A stretch of DNA of 51,803 nucleotides. Origin: an uncultured Flavonifractor sp. (GTDB taxonomy: Bacteria > Bacillota > Clostridia > Oscillospirales > Oscillospiraceae). The stretch's first letter is position 1. Each line of letters opens with the position of its first letter. Positions 16,559 through 24,964 of the stretch are shown here, in pieces. The stretch lies in contig CAJUDT010000008.1 of the NCBI GenBank assembly GCA_910585415.1, forward strand, positions 1 through 51,803, given 5' to 3'. The notes below the pieces were generated by a model. That model was not told the DNA's origin. It made no database searches and saw only the letters and a program-made list of their open reading frames with translations. Made by a program: the position numbers and the translations under genes.

Positions 16559-16753
16559 ATGATTGATTACGGCCCGCTTTGGGAAACCATGCGGAAACGT
16601 CAAGTAACGCAATACCGCCTGCTTCAGGAAGGAATCGACAACAAAACCCTGGACTCCCTGAAGAAAAACAAAAATATCACAATGCTGACACTGGAAAAGC
16701 TCTGTGATATCATCGGCTGTACGCCAAATGACATCGTAAAATTTCAACAATAG
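16559..16753 (+). CDS. Small XRE-type helix-turn-helix regulator (64 aa)
   Basis: This is a Cro/CI-type HTH of the short HTH_26 class. LWETMRKRQVTQYRLLQE is helix 1-2, NKTLDSLKKNKNITMLTLEKL contains the recognition helix, and CDIIGCTPNDIVKF is the typical end. The ATG at 16559 has GGGAGG eight bases upstream. The protein is only the DNA-binding domain. Base composition is lower in GC than the neighbours, suggesting acquisition. It is followed after 31 bp by a second mini XRE gene. Confidence 0.8.
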   Translation: MIDYGPLWETMRKRQVTQYRLLQEGIDNKTLDSLKKNKNITMLTLEKLCDIIGCTPNDIVKFQQ

Positions 16754-16784
16754 GCTGGCAGGTTCGTAACAGGGTGGTGATGGG

Positions 16785-17024
16785 GTGAAACTCAATCAGG
16801 CCGTCAGCAAGCGGCTGACGCAAATGCTCGATGAAAAGGGCATGACGCAGTATCAGCTGCACATAAAAAGCGGCGTTCCCAAGTCCACCATTGGAAATGT
16901 GATAAACTGTTCCTATGACTCCGTCAAGCTGCGGGTCATCCATGAGATGTGCCAGGGCCTTGGGACCGGGCTGGATGTCTTTTTTGACTCTCCGCTCTTT
17001 GATGAAAATAATTTAGAACCGTAA
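16785..17024 (+). CDS. Small XRE-type helix-turn-helix regulator (79 aa)
   Basis: This is a second mini Cro/CI-type protein: AVSKRLTQMLDEKGMTQYQL, SGVPKSTIGNVINC as the recognition part, and LGTGLDVFFDSPLF at the C-terminus. It starts with GTG at 16785 behind GGTGGTGATGG. It is not closely similar to the preceding 64-residue XRE but shares the domain, so the pair could be a regulatory switch or two halves of a prophage or element remnant. No other mobile gene is nearby. Confidence 0.78.
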   Translation: MKLNQAVSKRLTQMLDEKGMTQYQLHIKSGVPKSTIGNVINCSYDSVKLRVIHEMCQGLGTGLDVFFDSPLFDENNLEP

Positions 17025-17056
17025 AAACCTCCGGGAATCTGCGTCCCGGAGGTTTT
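17023..17056. terminator. Bidirectional terminator between XRE pair and prmA
   Basis: A 9-bp perfect stem (CCTCCGGGA / TCCCGGAGG) with a 7-nt loop has A/T runs on both sides, so it can terminate both convergent transcripts. Confidence 0.8.
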
Positions 17057-17082
17057 ATGGTAATTATTCTGTCCGGCCGGCC

Positions 17083-18027
17083 CTAGGCCTGCCGCGCGGC
17101 CAGGGCCACCCAGCCGTTTTGCTCCCGCCGCTGGAACACCCGCAGGCCGTTCCGCTCCAGGGCGGCCTGCACCTCGTCCGCACGGGTGTCGATGATGCCG
17201 GAGCACAGGAACACCCCGCCGGGGGCCAGGAACCGCCCCGCCTGGGCGGACAGGGGGATAATCACATCGGCCACGATATTGGCCAGCACCAGGGCATAGG
17301 TGTTCTGGGCCAGCTCGGCCACCAGCCCCCGGTCGCTGAGGACATTCCCCGCCCGGACGGTGTACCGGTCCCGGCCGATGCCGTTCATGGCGGCGTTCTC
17401 ATAGGCCACGTCCACCGCCTTGGGGTCGATGTCCACCGCCGCGGCCTCACCGGCCCCCAGGGCCAGGGCGGCGATGGACAGAATCCCGCTGCCGCACCCC
17501 AGGTCCAGCACGGCGCAGCCCGGAAGGGTGTATTCCTCCAGCCCCATCAGACACAGCTGGGTGGAGGCGTGGCTCCCGGTGCCGAAGGTGAGGCCGGGGT
17601 TCAGGTACAGGGGGACCCGCCCCGCCGGAACCGGCTGTTCCCGCTCCCACTCCGGGACGATGTACAGCCGCTCCCCCACGGGCATGGGCTTGTAATACTT
17701 CTGCCAGCTGTGGGCCCAGTCGTTCTCCCCCAGCCGGGCGGTGGTGTAGGGCAGGTCGATGCCCTCCAGCCATGTTTGCAGCTGGGTCTCTCCGCCGGCG
17801 TCGTCGGTGACGTAGAGCTTCACCCGGCATACGCCTTTCATGCGCTCCATGAGCCCGTCGTCCACGTAGTCCCAATACTGGCGGTTCTGCTCCAGAAAGG
17901 CCTTGAAATCCTCCTCGTCCTCAATGACCAGCCCCGTCACCCCGTTGGCGGTGAGCCGGGCGCACAGGGGCTCCAGCTCCCCCTGCCGGGTGTCCAGGCA
18001 GACCTCCAGCCACTTCAAATCCTCCAT
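17083..18027 (-). CDS. prmA: Ribosomal protein L11 methyltransferase
   Basis: This 314-residue SAM-dependent methyltransferase trimethylates ribosomal protein L11. The N-terminal ferredoxin-like substrate domain (WLEVCLDT) is followed by the Rossmann domain, with LDLGCGSGILSIAA as the SAM motif I (~residue 178). The GTGSHASTQLCL segment before it is characteristic of PrmA, and LVLANIVADVI is motif IV. The start ATG (18027) shares a base with the degV stop (TGATG), so it is coupled to degV; the SD is weak. The frame runs open further upstream but loses similarity. Confidence 0.93.
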   Translation of the reverse strand: MEDLKWLEVCLDTRQGELEPLCARLTANGVTGLVIEDEEDFKAFLEQNRQYWDYVDDGLMERMKGVCRVKLYVTDDAGGETQLQTWLEGIDLPYTTARLGENDWAHSWQKYYKPMPVGERLYIVPEWEREQPVPAGRVPLYLNPGLTFGTGSHASTQLCLMGLEEYTLPGCAVLDLGCGSGILSIAALALGAGEAAAVDIDPKAVDVAYENAAMNGIGRDRYTVRAGNVLSDRGLVAELAQNTYALVLANIVADVIIPLSAQAGRFLAPGGVFLCSGIIDTRADEVQAALERNGLRVFQRREQNGWVALAARQA

Positions 18028-18899
18028 CAGCGGTGCGCCCCCAGGAAGAACAGGGCCACGGTGCCGGGACCGGAGTGGGCCCCGATGACCGGCCCCACGT
18101 GGTTGATGAGTACCGTCTTGACCCCGAAGCGGGCCTTCACGTCCTCGGCCACCTGCTTGGCGTCCTCCTCGCAGTCCCCGTGGCTGATGAAAATGGTCTG
18201 CTCGCCGGGGCCGATGGCCGTTTCCTCCATATGGTCCACCAGGGCCTTGAGGGAGGCTTTGCGTCCCCGGGCGGTGCCCACCTTGATGAGATGTCCCTCG
18301 TCGTCCACGTGGAGCACGGGCTTGATGGACAGCATGGTGCCCACCATAGCGGTGGCGGCGGACACCCGCCCGCCCCGTTTGAGGAACATCAGGTCGTCCA
18401 CGGTGAACCAGTGGCACAGATGGAGCTTGTTTTCCTCCACCCAGTCCCGAACGGCCTCAATGCTGTCTCCCCGTTCCCGCCGCCGGGCGGCGTGCCACAC
18501 CAGCAGGCCCTGCCCCAGAGAGGCGCAGAGGGTGTCCACCACGAAAAACTTCCGCTCCGGATACTGCTCCCCCAGCTCCTGGGCGGCAATGCGGGCGGAG
18601 TCGCAGGTAGCGGAGAGGCCGGAGGAAAAGGAGAGCAGGAGCACATCTTTCCCCTGCTGCAAGAGGGGCTCCACCCGCTCCACCACGTCGGCCACGTTGA
18701 CGGCGGCGGTGGTGGCTACCGCCCCCTCCCGGAGCTGGCGGTAAAAGACCTTGGGGGCCATCTCCCGGTTGTCGGGCCAGTTCTTGTAATTCTTCCCCTT
18801 GAGCACGAAGGTCAGAGGGAGCACCTCAAGGTTCAGCTCCCGCACCAGCTTGTCGGGCAGGTCGGCTGAGGAATCGGTCATCAAGATGTAATCGTTCAT
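18027..18899 (-). CDS. DegV family fatty-acid-binding protein
   Basis: This is a 290-residue DegV protein. The family binds fatty acids and hands them to the FakA kinase for phospholipid synthesis; no fakA is seen here. Visible motifs are ILMTDSSADLP at the start, SFSSGLSATCDSARIA in the middle and FISHGDCEEDA near the end. I chose the ATG at 18899 because GGAGGT lies nine bases upstream. It lies between DUF1836 and prmA in one operon. Confidence 0.9.
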   Translation of the reverse strand: MNDYILMTDSSADLPDKLVRELNLEVLPLTFVLKGKNYKNWPDNREMAPKVFYRQLREGAVATTAAVNVADVVERVEPLLQQGKDVLLLSFSSGLSATCDSARIAAQELGEQYPERKFFVVDTLCASLGQGLLVWHAARRRERGDSIEAVRDWVEENKLHLCHWFTVDDLMFLKRGGRVSAATAMVGTMLSIKPVLHVDDEGHLIKVGTARGRKASLKALVDHMEETAIGPGEQTIFISHGDCEEDAKQVAEDVKARFGVKTVLINHVGPVIGAHSGPGTVALFFLGAHR

Positions 18900-18921
18900 A
18901 CTAAGGACACCTCCATTTATC

Positions 18922-19488
18922 TCAATCCTGGGCCGGTTTATTGTGGTCCGGGCTCCGGCGGGAGCGCTTATCCGGGCTCTGGACGGCGGCCTGCTCCGCC
19001 AGAAGGTCCAGCACCCGCTCGCAGGCCAGCTGGTCGGCGTAGCTCCGCAGGGCCAGGGACAGGGCCAGCCGGGGAAGCTCATCCTCCCCCGCGCCGCAGT
19101 CCAGCATTCCGGCGGTCACGTCCAGGGCGTGGTCCAGTTCCTCCCGGAACAGGTCATAGAGCTCCTGGGGCTCCCGACCCCTGGCGGTCTGGGCCAGCAA
19201 CAGGGCCGCGTCCTTGACGCAGAGCACCTGCTTGAGGGCACAGATGGCGGTCAGGTAGGCCAGATGGGTGCGGGAATACCGCTTCCCCTCGGCCCTGGGC
19301 AGGGCCCCGTCTTTGATGTAATTGTTTACCATGGCGGAGGTGAGGGCCTCCCCCTCCCCGTAGTGAATGAGCTGCCGGGGCATGTAGGAAATCAGCTGGT
19401 CCATGTACAGTCCAATGTCCGGGAAGGACTCCCACTCCACCGGCCGCTCTGTCTCCAGGCGCTCCTTTAATTCTCGAATGGCCTCCAA
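18922..19488 (-). CDS. DUF1836 MerR-like protein
   Basis: This 188-residue protein of the DUF1836 family, common in Clostridia and Bacilli, has a winged-helix MerR-like first half. Its signature includes YMDQLISYMPRQLIHY, LTSAMVNNYIKDGALP and RYSRTHLAYLTAICALKQVL. It probably binds DNA as a regulator. The target is unknown. It starts with TTG at 19488 behind AAAGGAGG and leads the operon with degV and prmA. Confidence 0.85.
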   Translation of the reverse strand: MEAIRELKERLETERPVEWESFPDIGLYMDQLISYMPRQLIHYGEGEALTSAMVNNYIKDGALPRAEGKRYSRTHLAYLTAICALKQVLCVKDAALLLAQTARGREPQELYDLFREELDHALDVTAGMLDCGAGEDELPRLALSLALRSYADQLACERVLDLLAEQAAVQSPDKRSRRSPDHNKPAQD

Positions 19489-19539
19489 GCCCAGGCCTCC
19501 TTTCTAATATCCAAAATGACATCTCACGGTTTTCGCTCT

Positions 19540-19568
19540 ATTATACCACAACTGAAACAAGGAAGTAA
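19540..19568 (-). promoter_or_regulatory. Promoter of the DUF1836-degV-prmA operon
   Basis: Minus-strand TTACTT, 17 bases, perfect TATAAT, about 50 bases upstream of the TTG start. Confidence 0.5.
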
Positions 19569-19639
19569 AGCAGAACCGCGACGAAAACCGGTGAAATTGC
19601 TGTTCCGGCTGAAAAAAAGCGCCGCTGTGGACGGCGCGG

Positions 19640-19679
19640 ACAAAAAAAGAAGGACACGCAAAAACGTGTCCTTCTTTTA
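19640..19679 (-). terminator. Terminator of the tRNA-Gly gene
   Basis: A 14-bp stem (AAAAGAAGGACACG / CGTGTCCTTCTTTT) with a 6-nt loop immediately follows the tRNA 3' end on the minus strand, with a T-run behind it. Confidence 0.8.
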
Positions 19680-19755
19680 TGGAGCAGGTGACGAGGCTCG
19701 AACTCGCTACCTCCACCTTGGCAAGGTGGCGCTCTACCAGATGAGCTACACCTGC
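19680..19755 (-). tRNA. tRNA-Gly (anticodon GCC)
   Basis: The minus strand folds as a full cloverleaf. Acceptor GCAGGTG pairs with CACCTGC. The D arm is GCTC/GAGC. The anticodon stem CCACC/GGTGG encloses loop TTGCCAA (anticodon GCC). The T arm holds TTCGAGC. Discriminator T and an encoded CCA (19680-19682) complete it. It reads GGC/GGU glycine codons. It has its own consensus promoter and terminator. Confidence 0.95.
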
Positions 19756-19769
19756 AAGCGACAAGGCAT

Positions 19770-19798
19770 ATTATAGCGGGTCCTGCCGAATCTGTCAA
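19770..19798 (-). promoter_or_regulatory. Consensus promoter of tRNA-Gly
   Basis: Perfect TTGACA, 17 bases, perfect TATAAT on the minus strand, 15 bases before the tRNA. The -35 box overlaps the stop codon of the upstream lipoprotein gene. Confidence 0.8.
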
Positions 19799-20934
19799 GT
19801 GTTATTTTTCAGGTTCCGGGCAATTTCTCCCACACCCCCTCCGGAGGCCGGCGAAACCTCCGGACGGCCGCTCCAGTCGTACCCCAGAAGGGCCAGCTCC
19901 TCCCCGGTCCGGAGGTGGGCGTAGTCCTCCAGGGTCAAGTCCACAAACCACGCCTCCCCGTTGAGGATGAGGGTATTCCAGAAGTGCGGCGCGCCGTTCC
20001 AGCTCCCCTGGATCACGGCACACTCCAGGTTCAGCTGGTCGCACAGAAGCCGGAAGGCCAGGGCCAGACCCTCCTGGTTGGCCCCCTCGCCCACCAGGGC
20101 GTCCCAGGCGGTGTTCCGGGGGGAGCCGTCCTCGTGGGGGCTCCCGTTCCAGCGGATGACCTCCGGCAGGAGCTCCAAAAGCTGCTCCGTCCGGCGGCGC
20201 TGGCTGAACTGCTGGTCGCGGAGGGGAATCAAGGCGGCTTCGGCGGCCTCCAGCAGCTCGGCGCTCTTCCGGCGGAGGGCCTCCGGCTCCTGGGGATAGG
20301 TCAGGATGATCTCCACCACCCGCTGGCTCCCCTGGTCCGGGTAGAGGGCCACAGTGAACTCTGGCATACCCAGCGCGGCGGCGGGGGTGTCGTAGTAGGC
20401 CTGCCGGATGAGGTCGGCTATGGAGCGCTCGTTTCCGGTAAAGTACCCCACCCGCAAGGCCAGCTCCGGCACGAAATCGGTCAGGGCGTCCCCCATCTCC
20501 TGGCGGATGGCCGTGGTCCCGGTGACGTTGACCAGGGAGCGAATCTGCTCCGGGGCGCGGCGGTAGGAGATGTCAATGTGCGCCTCATAGCTGGAGAGAA
20601 TGCGGGTGTACTCGTTTTTGATGAACTCCACGGCGTAGGCCCCCAAAGGGTCCTCGGCGGCCACCTCCAGACAGGCGGCGTTCAGGTCGGCCCCCACGTC
20701 CCCCTCGTAGTCCACCAGCTGAATGAGCCCTTCCTCCATGCACTGGGAGACGAGGTAGAGCACCGCGCTGACCAGCTCGGAATAATTCCCCGCCCGGAGG
20801 GTGGAGGGGTCCTCGCCGGTGACGGGGTGCTCGGCGTGGGGCTCCACCACGGCGTAGGGCCGGTCCAGCAGGGCGGCGCACCCGCTCAGGAGAAGGCTCA
20901 GGGCCAGCAGCAGGGCCAGTATGCGCGCTTTCAC
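19795..20934 (-). CDS. Lipoprotein with transglutaminase-like C-terminal domain
   Basis: This 379-residue exported protein starts with a lipoprotein signal (LLALSLLLSGC, lipobox LSGC at ~16-19). Residues ~30-270 have no family that I recognise. Residues ~290-355 show the transglutaminase-like pattern: an N-Q-E-G-LALAFRLL helix where C-x-G-Y is expected, then HFWNTLILNGEAWFVDLTL, giving the usual His and Asp. The nucleophile Cys position appears to hold Gln, so it may be a non-catalytic binder. It starts with GTG at 20934 behind AGGAGG. It is the last gene of a run with LUD and YitT. Confidence 0.7.
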   Translation of the reverse strand: MKARILALLLALSLLLSGCAALLDRPYAVVEPHAEHPVTGEDPSTLRAGNYSELVSAVLYLVSQCMEEGLIQLVDYEGDVGADLNAACLEVAAEDPLGAYAVEFIKNEYTRILSSYEAHIDISYRRAPEQIRSLVNVTGTTAIRQEMGDALTDFVPELALRVGYFTGNERSIADLIRQAYYDTPAAALGMPEFTVALYPDQGSQRVVEIILTYPQEPEALRRKSAELLEAAEAALIPLRDQQFSQRRRTEQLLELLPEVIRWNGSPHEDGSPRNTAWDALVGEGANQEGLALAFRLLCDQLNLECAVIQGSWNGAPHFWNTLILNGEAWFVDLTLEDYAHLRTGEELALLGYDWSGRPEVSPASGGGVGEIARNLKNNT

Positions 20935-20970
20935 AGGTACGCCTCCTTTCGGCGCCTCTGGGGCGGGAGC

Positions 20971-21561
20971 TTAATACCCCAGGTCCTCGTCGATGAGCAC
21001 CACCTCAGCCCGGCCGATGCCCTTGGGCTTCTCCCACAGAACGGCCAGGGCCCGGCAGATGCGCTCCGGGCTGCTGCAATCGTAGCACTTGTCCCCCTTG
21101 ACGGCGCAGGGGGTCTTGCAGCCCAGGCGATGGGCGTTTTTGGGGGACGCGATGTTCCGGGCCCGCCAGAGGGCGGCGTCATAGTCGGGGGCCAGCTTGT
21201 TGCGGCCAATCAGGAAGTAAACCTCCTCGTGGCCAAAGATGGTGGAGGCCACCCGGTTGCCGGTGCCGTCGATGTTGATGAGCTCCCCGGTCTCCGCCAG
21301 CCCGTTCACCGAGGTGAGGTAAATGGGCGCGGCGGCGGCCTCCTGGTGGGTGGAGCCGCTCCAGTGGCCCAGCAGGGCGGCGCGGCCCTCCAGGCGCTCC
21401 ATAAGCCCCAGCTGCTTGAGGGTCATGGAGCCGCCGTAGCCGATGGTCTTGCCCTCCAGCTTGGCGGTTAAGTAGTCCGCCGCCTCCTGGGCGGCGGCGA
21501 AGCAGGAGACTTGAAAGCCCTTCCGCTCCAGGTTGGCGCGTACCTTGGTGAAGTCTGTCAT
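20971..21561 (-). CDS. LUD-domain protein (LutC/YkgG-like)
   Basis: This 196-residue LUD-domain protein is related to LutC of lactate utilisation. GKTIGYGGSMTLKQLGL is the conserved nucleotide-like loop, followed by YLTSVNGLAETGELINIDGTGNRVA. It also has a Cys-rich C-terminal stretch (CKTPCAVKGDKCYDCSSPERIC spread over ~22 residues) that could bind metal or Fe-S and is common in anaerobe members. No lutA or lutB lies nearby, so a lactate role is not supported. SD AGGAGG. Confidence 0.85.
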   Translation of the reverse strand: MTDFTKVRANLERKGFQVSCFAAAQEAADYLTAKLEGKTIGYGGSMTLKQLGLMERLEGRAALLGHWSGSTHQEAAAAPIYLTSVNGLAETGELINIDGTGNRVASTIFGHEEVYFLIGRNKLAPDYDAALWRARNIASPKNAHRLGCKTPCAVKGDKCYDCSSPERICRALAVLWEKPKGIGRAEVVLIDEDLGY

Positions 21562-21580
21562 GTGATGTTCCTCCTTGTTG

Positions 21581-22450
21581 TTACAGGTCGTTCTGCTTAT
21601 AGGTGCGGAAGCCGTCGCCTAGGACCTCATGGGCCTCACAGACGATGAGGAAGGCCGCCGGGTCCAGGCGCTTTACGGCCTCCTTCAGGGCGACAATCTG
21701 CTTTTGCTTGATGGCGACCATGAGCACCTGCTTTTCCGCGCCGGAATAGCCCCCCTCCCCGTGGAGAATGGTGACCCCACGATCGATGTCGTGGATGATG
21801 ACCCCGGCAATTTCCCGGTGCTTGTCGCTGATGATATAGGCCACCTTGGCCAAATCCATGCCATAGAGGACGCCGTCCATGACGATGGAGGAGATATAGA
21901 GGGCGACCAGTCCGTACATGGCGCTGTAAAGATTCTGAAACACCACGGCCACGGCCACAATCACCACCAGGTCGATGGCCATGAGCAGCTTGCCCATAGG
22001 GAGCCAGGCCACCTTCAGCTTGAGCAGGCGGGCAATCAAATCGGTCCCCCCGGTGGTGGCCCCCTGGAGGAAAATGACACCGATGGAGCCCCCCATGGAC
22101 AGTCCGCCGAAAATACAGGCCAGCATGGGTTCCATGGGCTGGAAGGTATACCACGCGGTCAGCAGGTCGATGAATACCGACGAGATGAACATGGCATAGA
22201 GGGAGGACACCAGCAAATGACCGCCCAGCAGCCTCCAGCCCAGCAGAAAGAGGGGGATGTTCAATAAAATGACCACCGTGCCGATGGGGGCCCAGGGGAG
22301 AAGGTGGTTGACAATCTGCCCCACGCCGGTGATGCCGCCAAAGCCGATTTTGTTCGGCGCGTAGCACCAGTTGAAGCCCAGGGCATAGGCGGCGCTGGCC
22401 AGTGTAATCCAGGTGTAGGGGATGAAATATTGTTTGACGATTTTTTGCAT
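21581..22450 (-). CDS. YitT family membrane protein (DUF161/DUF2179)
   Basis: This 289-residue protein has five or six hydrophobic segments in residues 1-190 and a soluble C-terminal DUF2179 ligand-binding domain (~215-285, GVTILHGEGGYSGAEKQVLM). The N-terminus LGFNWCYAPNKIGFGGITGVGQIV is the YitT signature (substrate pore repeat). The transport function is unknown; some relatives are regulated by second messengers. The SD is weak (GAGG). It is 20 bp upstream of the LUD gene on the same strand. Confidence 0.88.
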   Translation of the reverse strand: MQKIVKQYFIPYTWITLASAAYALGFNWCYAPNKIGFGGITGVGQIVNHLLPWAPIGTVVILLNIPLFLLGWRLLGGHLLVSSLYAMFISSVFIDLLTAWYTFQPMEPMLACIFGGLSMGGSIGVIFLQGATTGGTDLIARLLKLKVAWLPMGKLLMAIDLVVIVAVAVVFQNLYSAMYGLVALYISSIVMDGVLYGMDLAKVAYIISDKHREIAGVIIHDIDRGVTILHGEGGYSGAEKQVLMVAIKQKQIVALKEAVKRLDPAAFLIVCEAHEVLGDGFRTYKQNDL

Positions 22451-22557
22451 GACTGCCTCACTGATTTGTTGTTGGTGGGATTCTTGTGGGGTTCCGGTCC
22501 GCGCGTGGAGGGGGGCGCTGCGCAGCTTGGCCCTGCCCCCGGCGGAGCCGCCGCCGC

Positions 22558-24804
22558 TCAGAGCTCCAGTGAAATCTGCTGCTCCGTCCGGTCCTCATCC
22601 TTCAGGAGCATCCCCGCGATGGGGAGCGCCCTGGCCCGGTAGCGGGCGGCATTCTGAATGGGGGTCTGCTCCAGGGGCAGGACTCGCTGGACCTTCCATT
22701 TGGGTTTCAAGGTCATGACGTTCACCCCCTGGGTGCTCCTGGTGCTCTTGGGGGCGAGGGCAGACGTATGGAACACCACCACTCTCCCCTCGGTGGAGTA
22801 GACCGCAAGCTCCAGGTCCTCCTTGAGGACCACCGCCGCCGCCAGGGGAGACTTATCCGAATAGGCCCCCGTGAGCCGCTTTCGGCGGGTCTGCGTCTGA
22901 TAGGCCGCCAGCTCCACACGGGCGGCCTTGCCGTTCTCGAAGAAAAAGACCACATGCCCGCTGTAGTCGGAGGTCAGGCAGGCCCACACAAAGCCCTCTC
23001 CCGGCTCCATACCCAGCTTCGTGGGCAGAAAATCCCCCAGAAGGCTGGCCTTGCTGTCGTCAAAGTCCGCAAGACGGGCCTTGTAGCACTGCTGCTGGTC
23101 GGTGAACACCAGAAGCTCGTCCCGGTTGGAGGCCTCCCATTGCAGAAACGCCCCGTCGCCCTCCTTATACTTCTGCTCCGAGCTCATGCGCAGAGACTGG
23201 GGGGTGATTTTCTTAAAATACCCCTCACGGGAGCAAAACACGTGGACGGGATAATCGGGAATTTCTTCCGCCGGGGCGGACTCGGCCATTGCGGGCGCGT
23301 CGTAGAGGATCTCCGTCCGCCGGGGCTGGGCGTATTTCTTCTTGACCGCCCGCAGCTCCTGGGTGATAATCGTCTTGACCCGCTCCGGGTGGTCCACAAT
23401 GTCCTGAAGGTCGGCGATTTCTTCCTCCAGACCGGCCACCTCTTCAATGCGCTTGAGAATATACTCCTTGTTGATGTTCCGCAGGCGGATATCAGCCACG
23501 TACTCCGCCTGCACATTGTCAATGCCAAAGCCAATCATCAGATTGGGGATAACCTCCGCATCCTCTTCCGTGTCCCGGATAATCTGGATGGCCCGGTCAA
23601 TGTCCAGCAGAATGCGCTTGAGGCCCTTGAGCAGGTGGAGCTTCTCCTGCTTTTTGCGCATGATGAAAAAGGTCCGCCGCCGCACGCCGTCCATCCGCCA
23701 GGCGGTCCATTCCTCCAAAATCTCCCCCACGCCCAGGACCCGGGGCATACCGGCGATGAGGATGTTAAAATTACAGGCAAAGGAGTCTTGGAGGGGGGTG
23801 GCCCGGAACAGCCGGGACATGAGCTTGTCCGCGTCGGTCCCCCGCTTCAGGTCGATGGCCAGCTTGAGGCCGTTCAGGTCCGTCTCATCCCGCATGTCGG
23901 AGATTTCCTTGACCTTGTTGGCCTTGATGAGCTCGGCCACCTTGTCCATGATGGCCTCCACGGTGGTGGTGTAGGGAATCTCATAGATTTCAATGAGGTT
24001 CTCCTTGGGCAGGTGCCGCCACTTGGCCCGCACCTGGAAGGACCCCCGGCCCGTGGCGTAAATCTGCCGCAGAGCCCCCTCGTCGTAGAGCAGCGCCCCG
24101 CCGGTGGGGAAATCCGGGGCCTTCAAATGCTCCAGCAGGTCGGTTTTGGGGTTTTTCAGAAAGGCGATGGCCGCGTCACAGACCTCCCCCAGGTTGAAGC
24201 CGCACAGATTGGAGGCCATACCCACGGCAATGCCCTGGTTGGCGCTGACCAGCACGTTGGGAAAGGTGGTGGGCAGAAGGGTGGGCTCCTTCAGGGACCC
24301 GTCGTAGTTGTCCACAAAGTCCACCGCGTCCTGGTCGATGTCCCGGAAAAACTCCCCGGTGATGGCGTCCAGCCGGGCCTCGGTGTACCGGGGGGCCGCC
24401 CAGGCCATGTCCCGGGAGTAGGATTTGCCAAAGTTGCCCTTGGAATCCACCAGGGGGTGCAAAAGCGCCCCATAGCCCCGGGAGAGGCGGACCATGGTGT
24501 CATAAATGGCCGCGTCCCCGTGGGGGTTGAGCTTCATGGTCTGGCCCACGATGTTGGCGCTCTTGGTGCGCGCCCCCCCCAGGAGCTTCATGGTGTACAT
24601 GGTGTACAGCAGCTTGCGGTGGGAGGGCTTGAAGCCGTCAATCTCCGGGATGGCGCGGGAGACAATCACGCTCATGGCGTAGGGCATGTAGTTGACTTCC
24701 AGAGTCTCGGTAATGGGCTGCTCCAGCACCTGGGGGCGCAGGCCCATGACGTTGGGGTTGTTCACCCGCTTGGCCCCCTCCTGGGGAGGCTTCTTCTTAG
24801 CCAT
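22558..24804 (-). CDS. Type IIA topoisomerase subunit A (topoisomerase IV ParC-type)
   Basis: This 748-residue DNA-breaking subunit of gyrase/topo IV has the active-site Tyr at Y140 in AAPRYTEARL and the quinolone region HGDAAIYDTMVRLS (95-108). A long GyrA-type coiled coil and a C-terminal pinwheel region follow (GVNVMTLKPKWKV). It is shorter and more divergent than housekeeping GyrA, fitting the clostridial ParC-like type. An Ala stands where Ser83 of E. coli GyrA lies. The promoter (24843-24871) is its own. The partner ATPase (parE/gyrB) is not adjacent; the bases upstream lead into the restriction island. Confidence 0.88.
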   Translation of the reverse strand: MAKKKPPQEGAKRVNNPNVMGLRPQVLEQPITETLEVNYMPYAMSVIVSRAIPEIDGFKPSHRKLLYTMYTMKLLGGARTKSANIVGQTMKLNPHGDAAIYDTMVRLSRGYGALLHPLVDSKGNFGKSYSRDMAWAAPRYTEARLDAITGEFFRDIDQDAVDFVDNYDGSLKEPTLLPTTFPNVLVSANQGIAVGMASNLCGFNLGEVCDAAIAFLKNPKTDLLEHLKAPDFPTGGALLYDEGALRQIYATGRGSFQVRAKWRHLPKENLIEIYEIPYTTTVEAIMDKVAELIKANKVKEISDMRDETDLNGLKLAIDLKRGTDADKLMSRLFRATPLQDSFACNFNILIAGMPRVLGVGEILEEWTAWRMDGVRRRTFFIMRKKQEKLHLLKGLKRILLDIDRAIQIIRDTEEDAEVIPNLMIGFGIDNVQAEYVADIRLRNINKEYILKRIEEVAGLEEEIADLQDIVDHPERVKTIITQELRAVKKKYAQPRRTEILYDAPAMAESAPAEEIPDYPVHVFCSREGYFKKITPQSLRMSSEQKYKEGDGAFLQWEASNRDELLVFTDQQQCYKARLADFDDSKASLLGDFLPTKLGMEPGEGFVWACLTSDYSGHVVFFFENGKAARVELAAYQTQTRRKRLTGAYSDKSPLAAAVVLKEDLELAVYSTEGRVVVFHTSALAPKSTRSTQGVNVMTLKPKWKVQRVLPLEQTPIQNAARYRARALPIAGMLLKDEDRTEQQISLEL

Positions 24805-24842
24805 TGGTTATCCATCCTTTGTGCAGTTAAGTCGATGGGGCA

Positions 24843-24871
24843 ATTATATCAGTTTGCCCGGAAAAAGGCAA
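24843..24871 (-). promoter_or_regulatory. Promoter of the topoisomerase A gene
   Basis: Minus-strand TTGCCT, 17 bases, perfect TATAAT, about 40 bases before the ATG. Confidence 0.6.
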
Positions 24872-24887
24872 GGACAGTGGGAAATTG

Positions 24888-24916
24888 TTGCGCAGGTGAA
24901 AAAGATATGCTATAGT
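24888..24916 (+). promoter_or_regulatory. Promoter of the stunted secreted-protein gene
   Basis: TTGCGC, 17 bases, TATAGT, about 50 bases before the TTG start. It may also drive the restriction-modification genes downstream, which have no clear promoter of their own. Confidence 0.5.
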
Positions 24917-24964
24917 GGAGCTGCTACGGAACGCAAATATTGTGCAGGAAAGGAAGTTATTTTC

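Noticed and set aside
16559..17024. Prophage or toxin-antitoxin module
   Set aside because: Two small XRE proteins are present, but there is no toxin, integrase or phage gene beside them.
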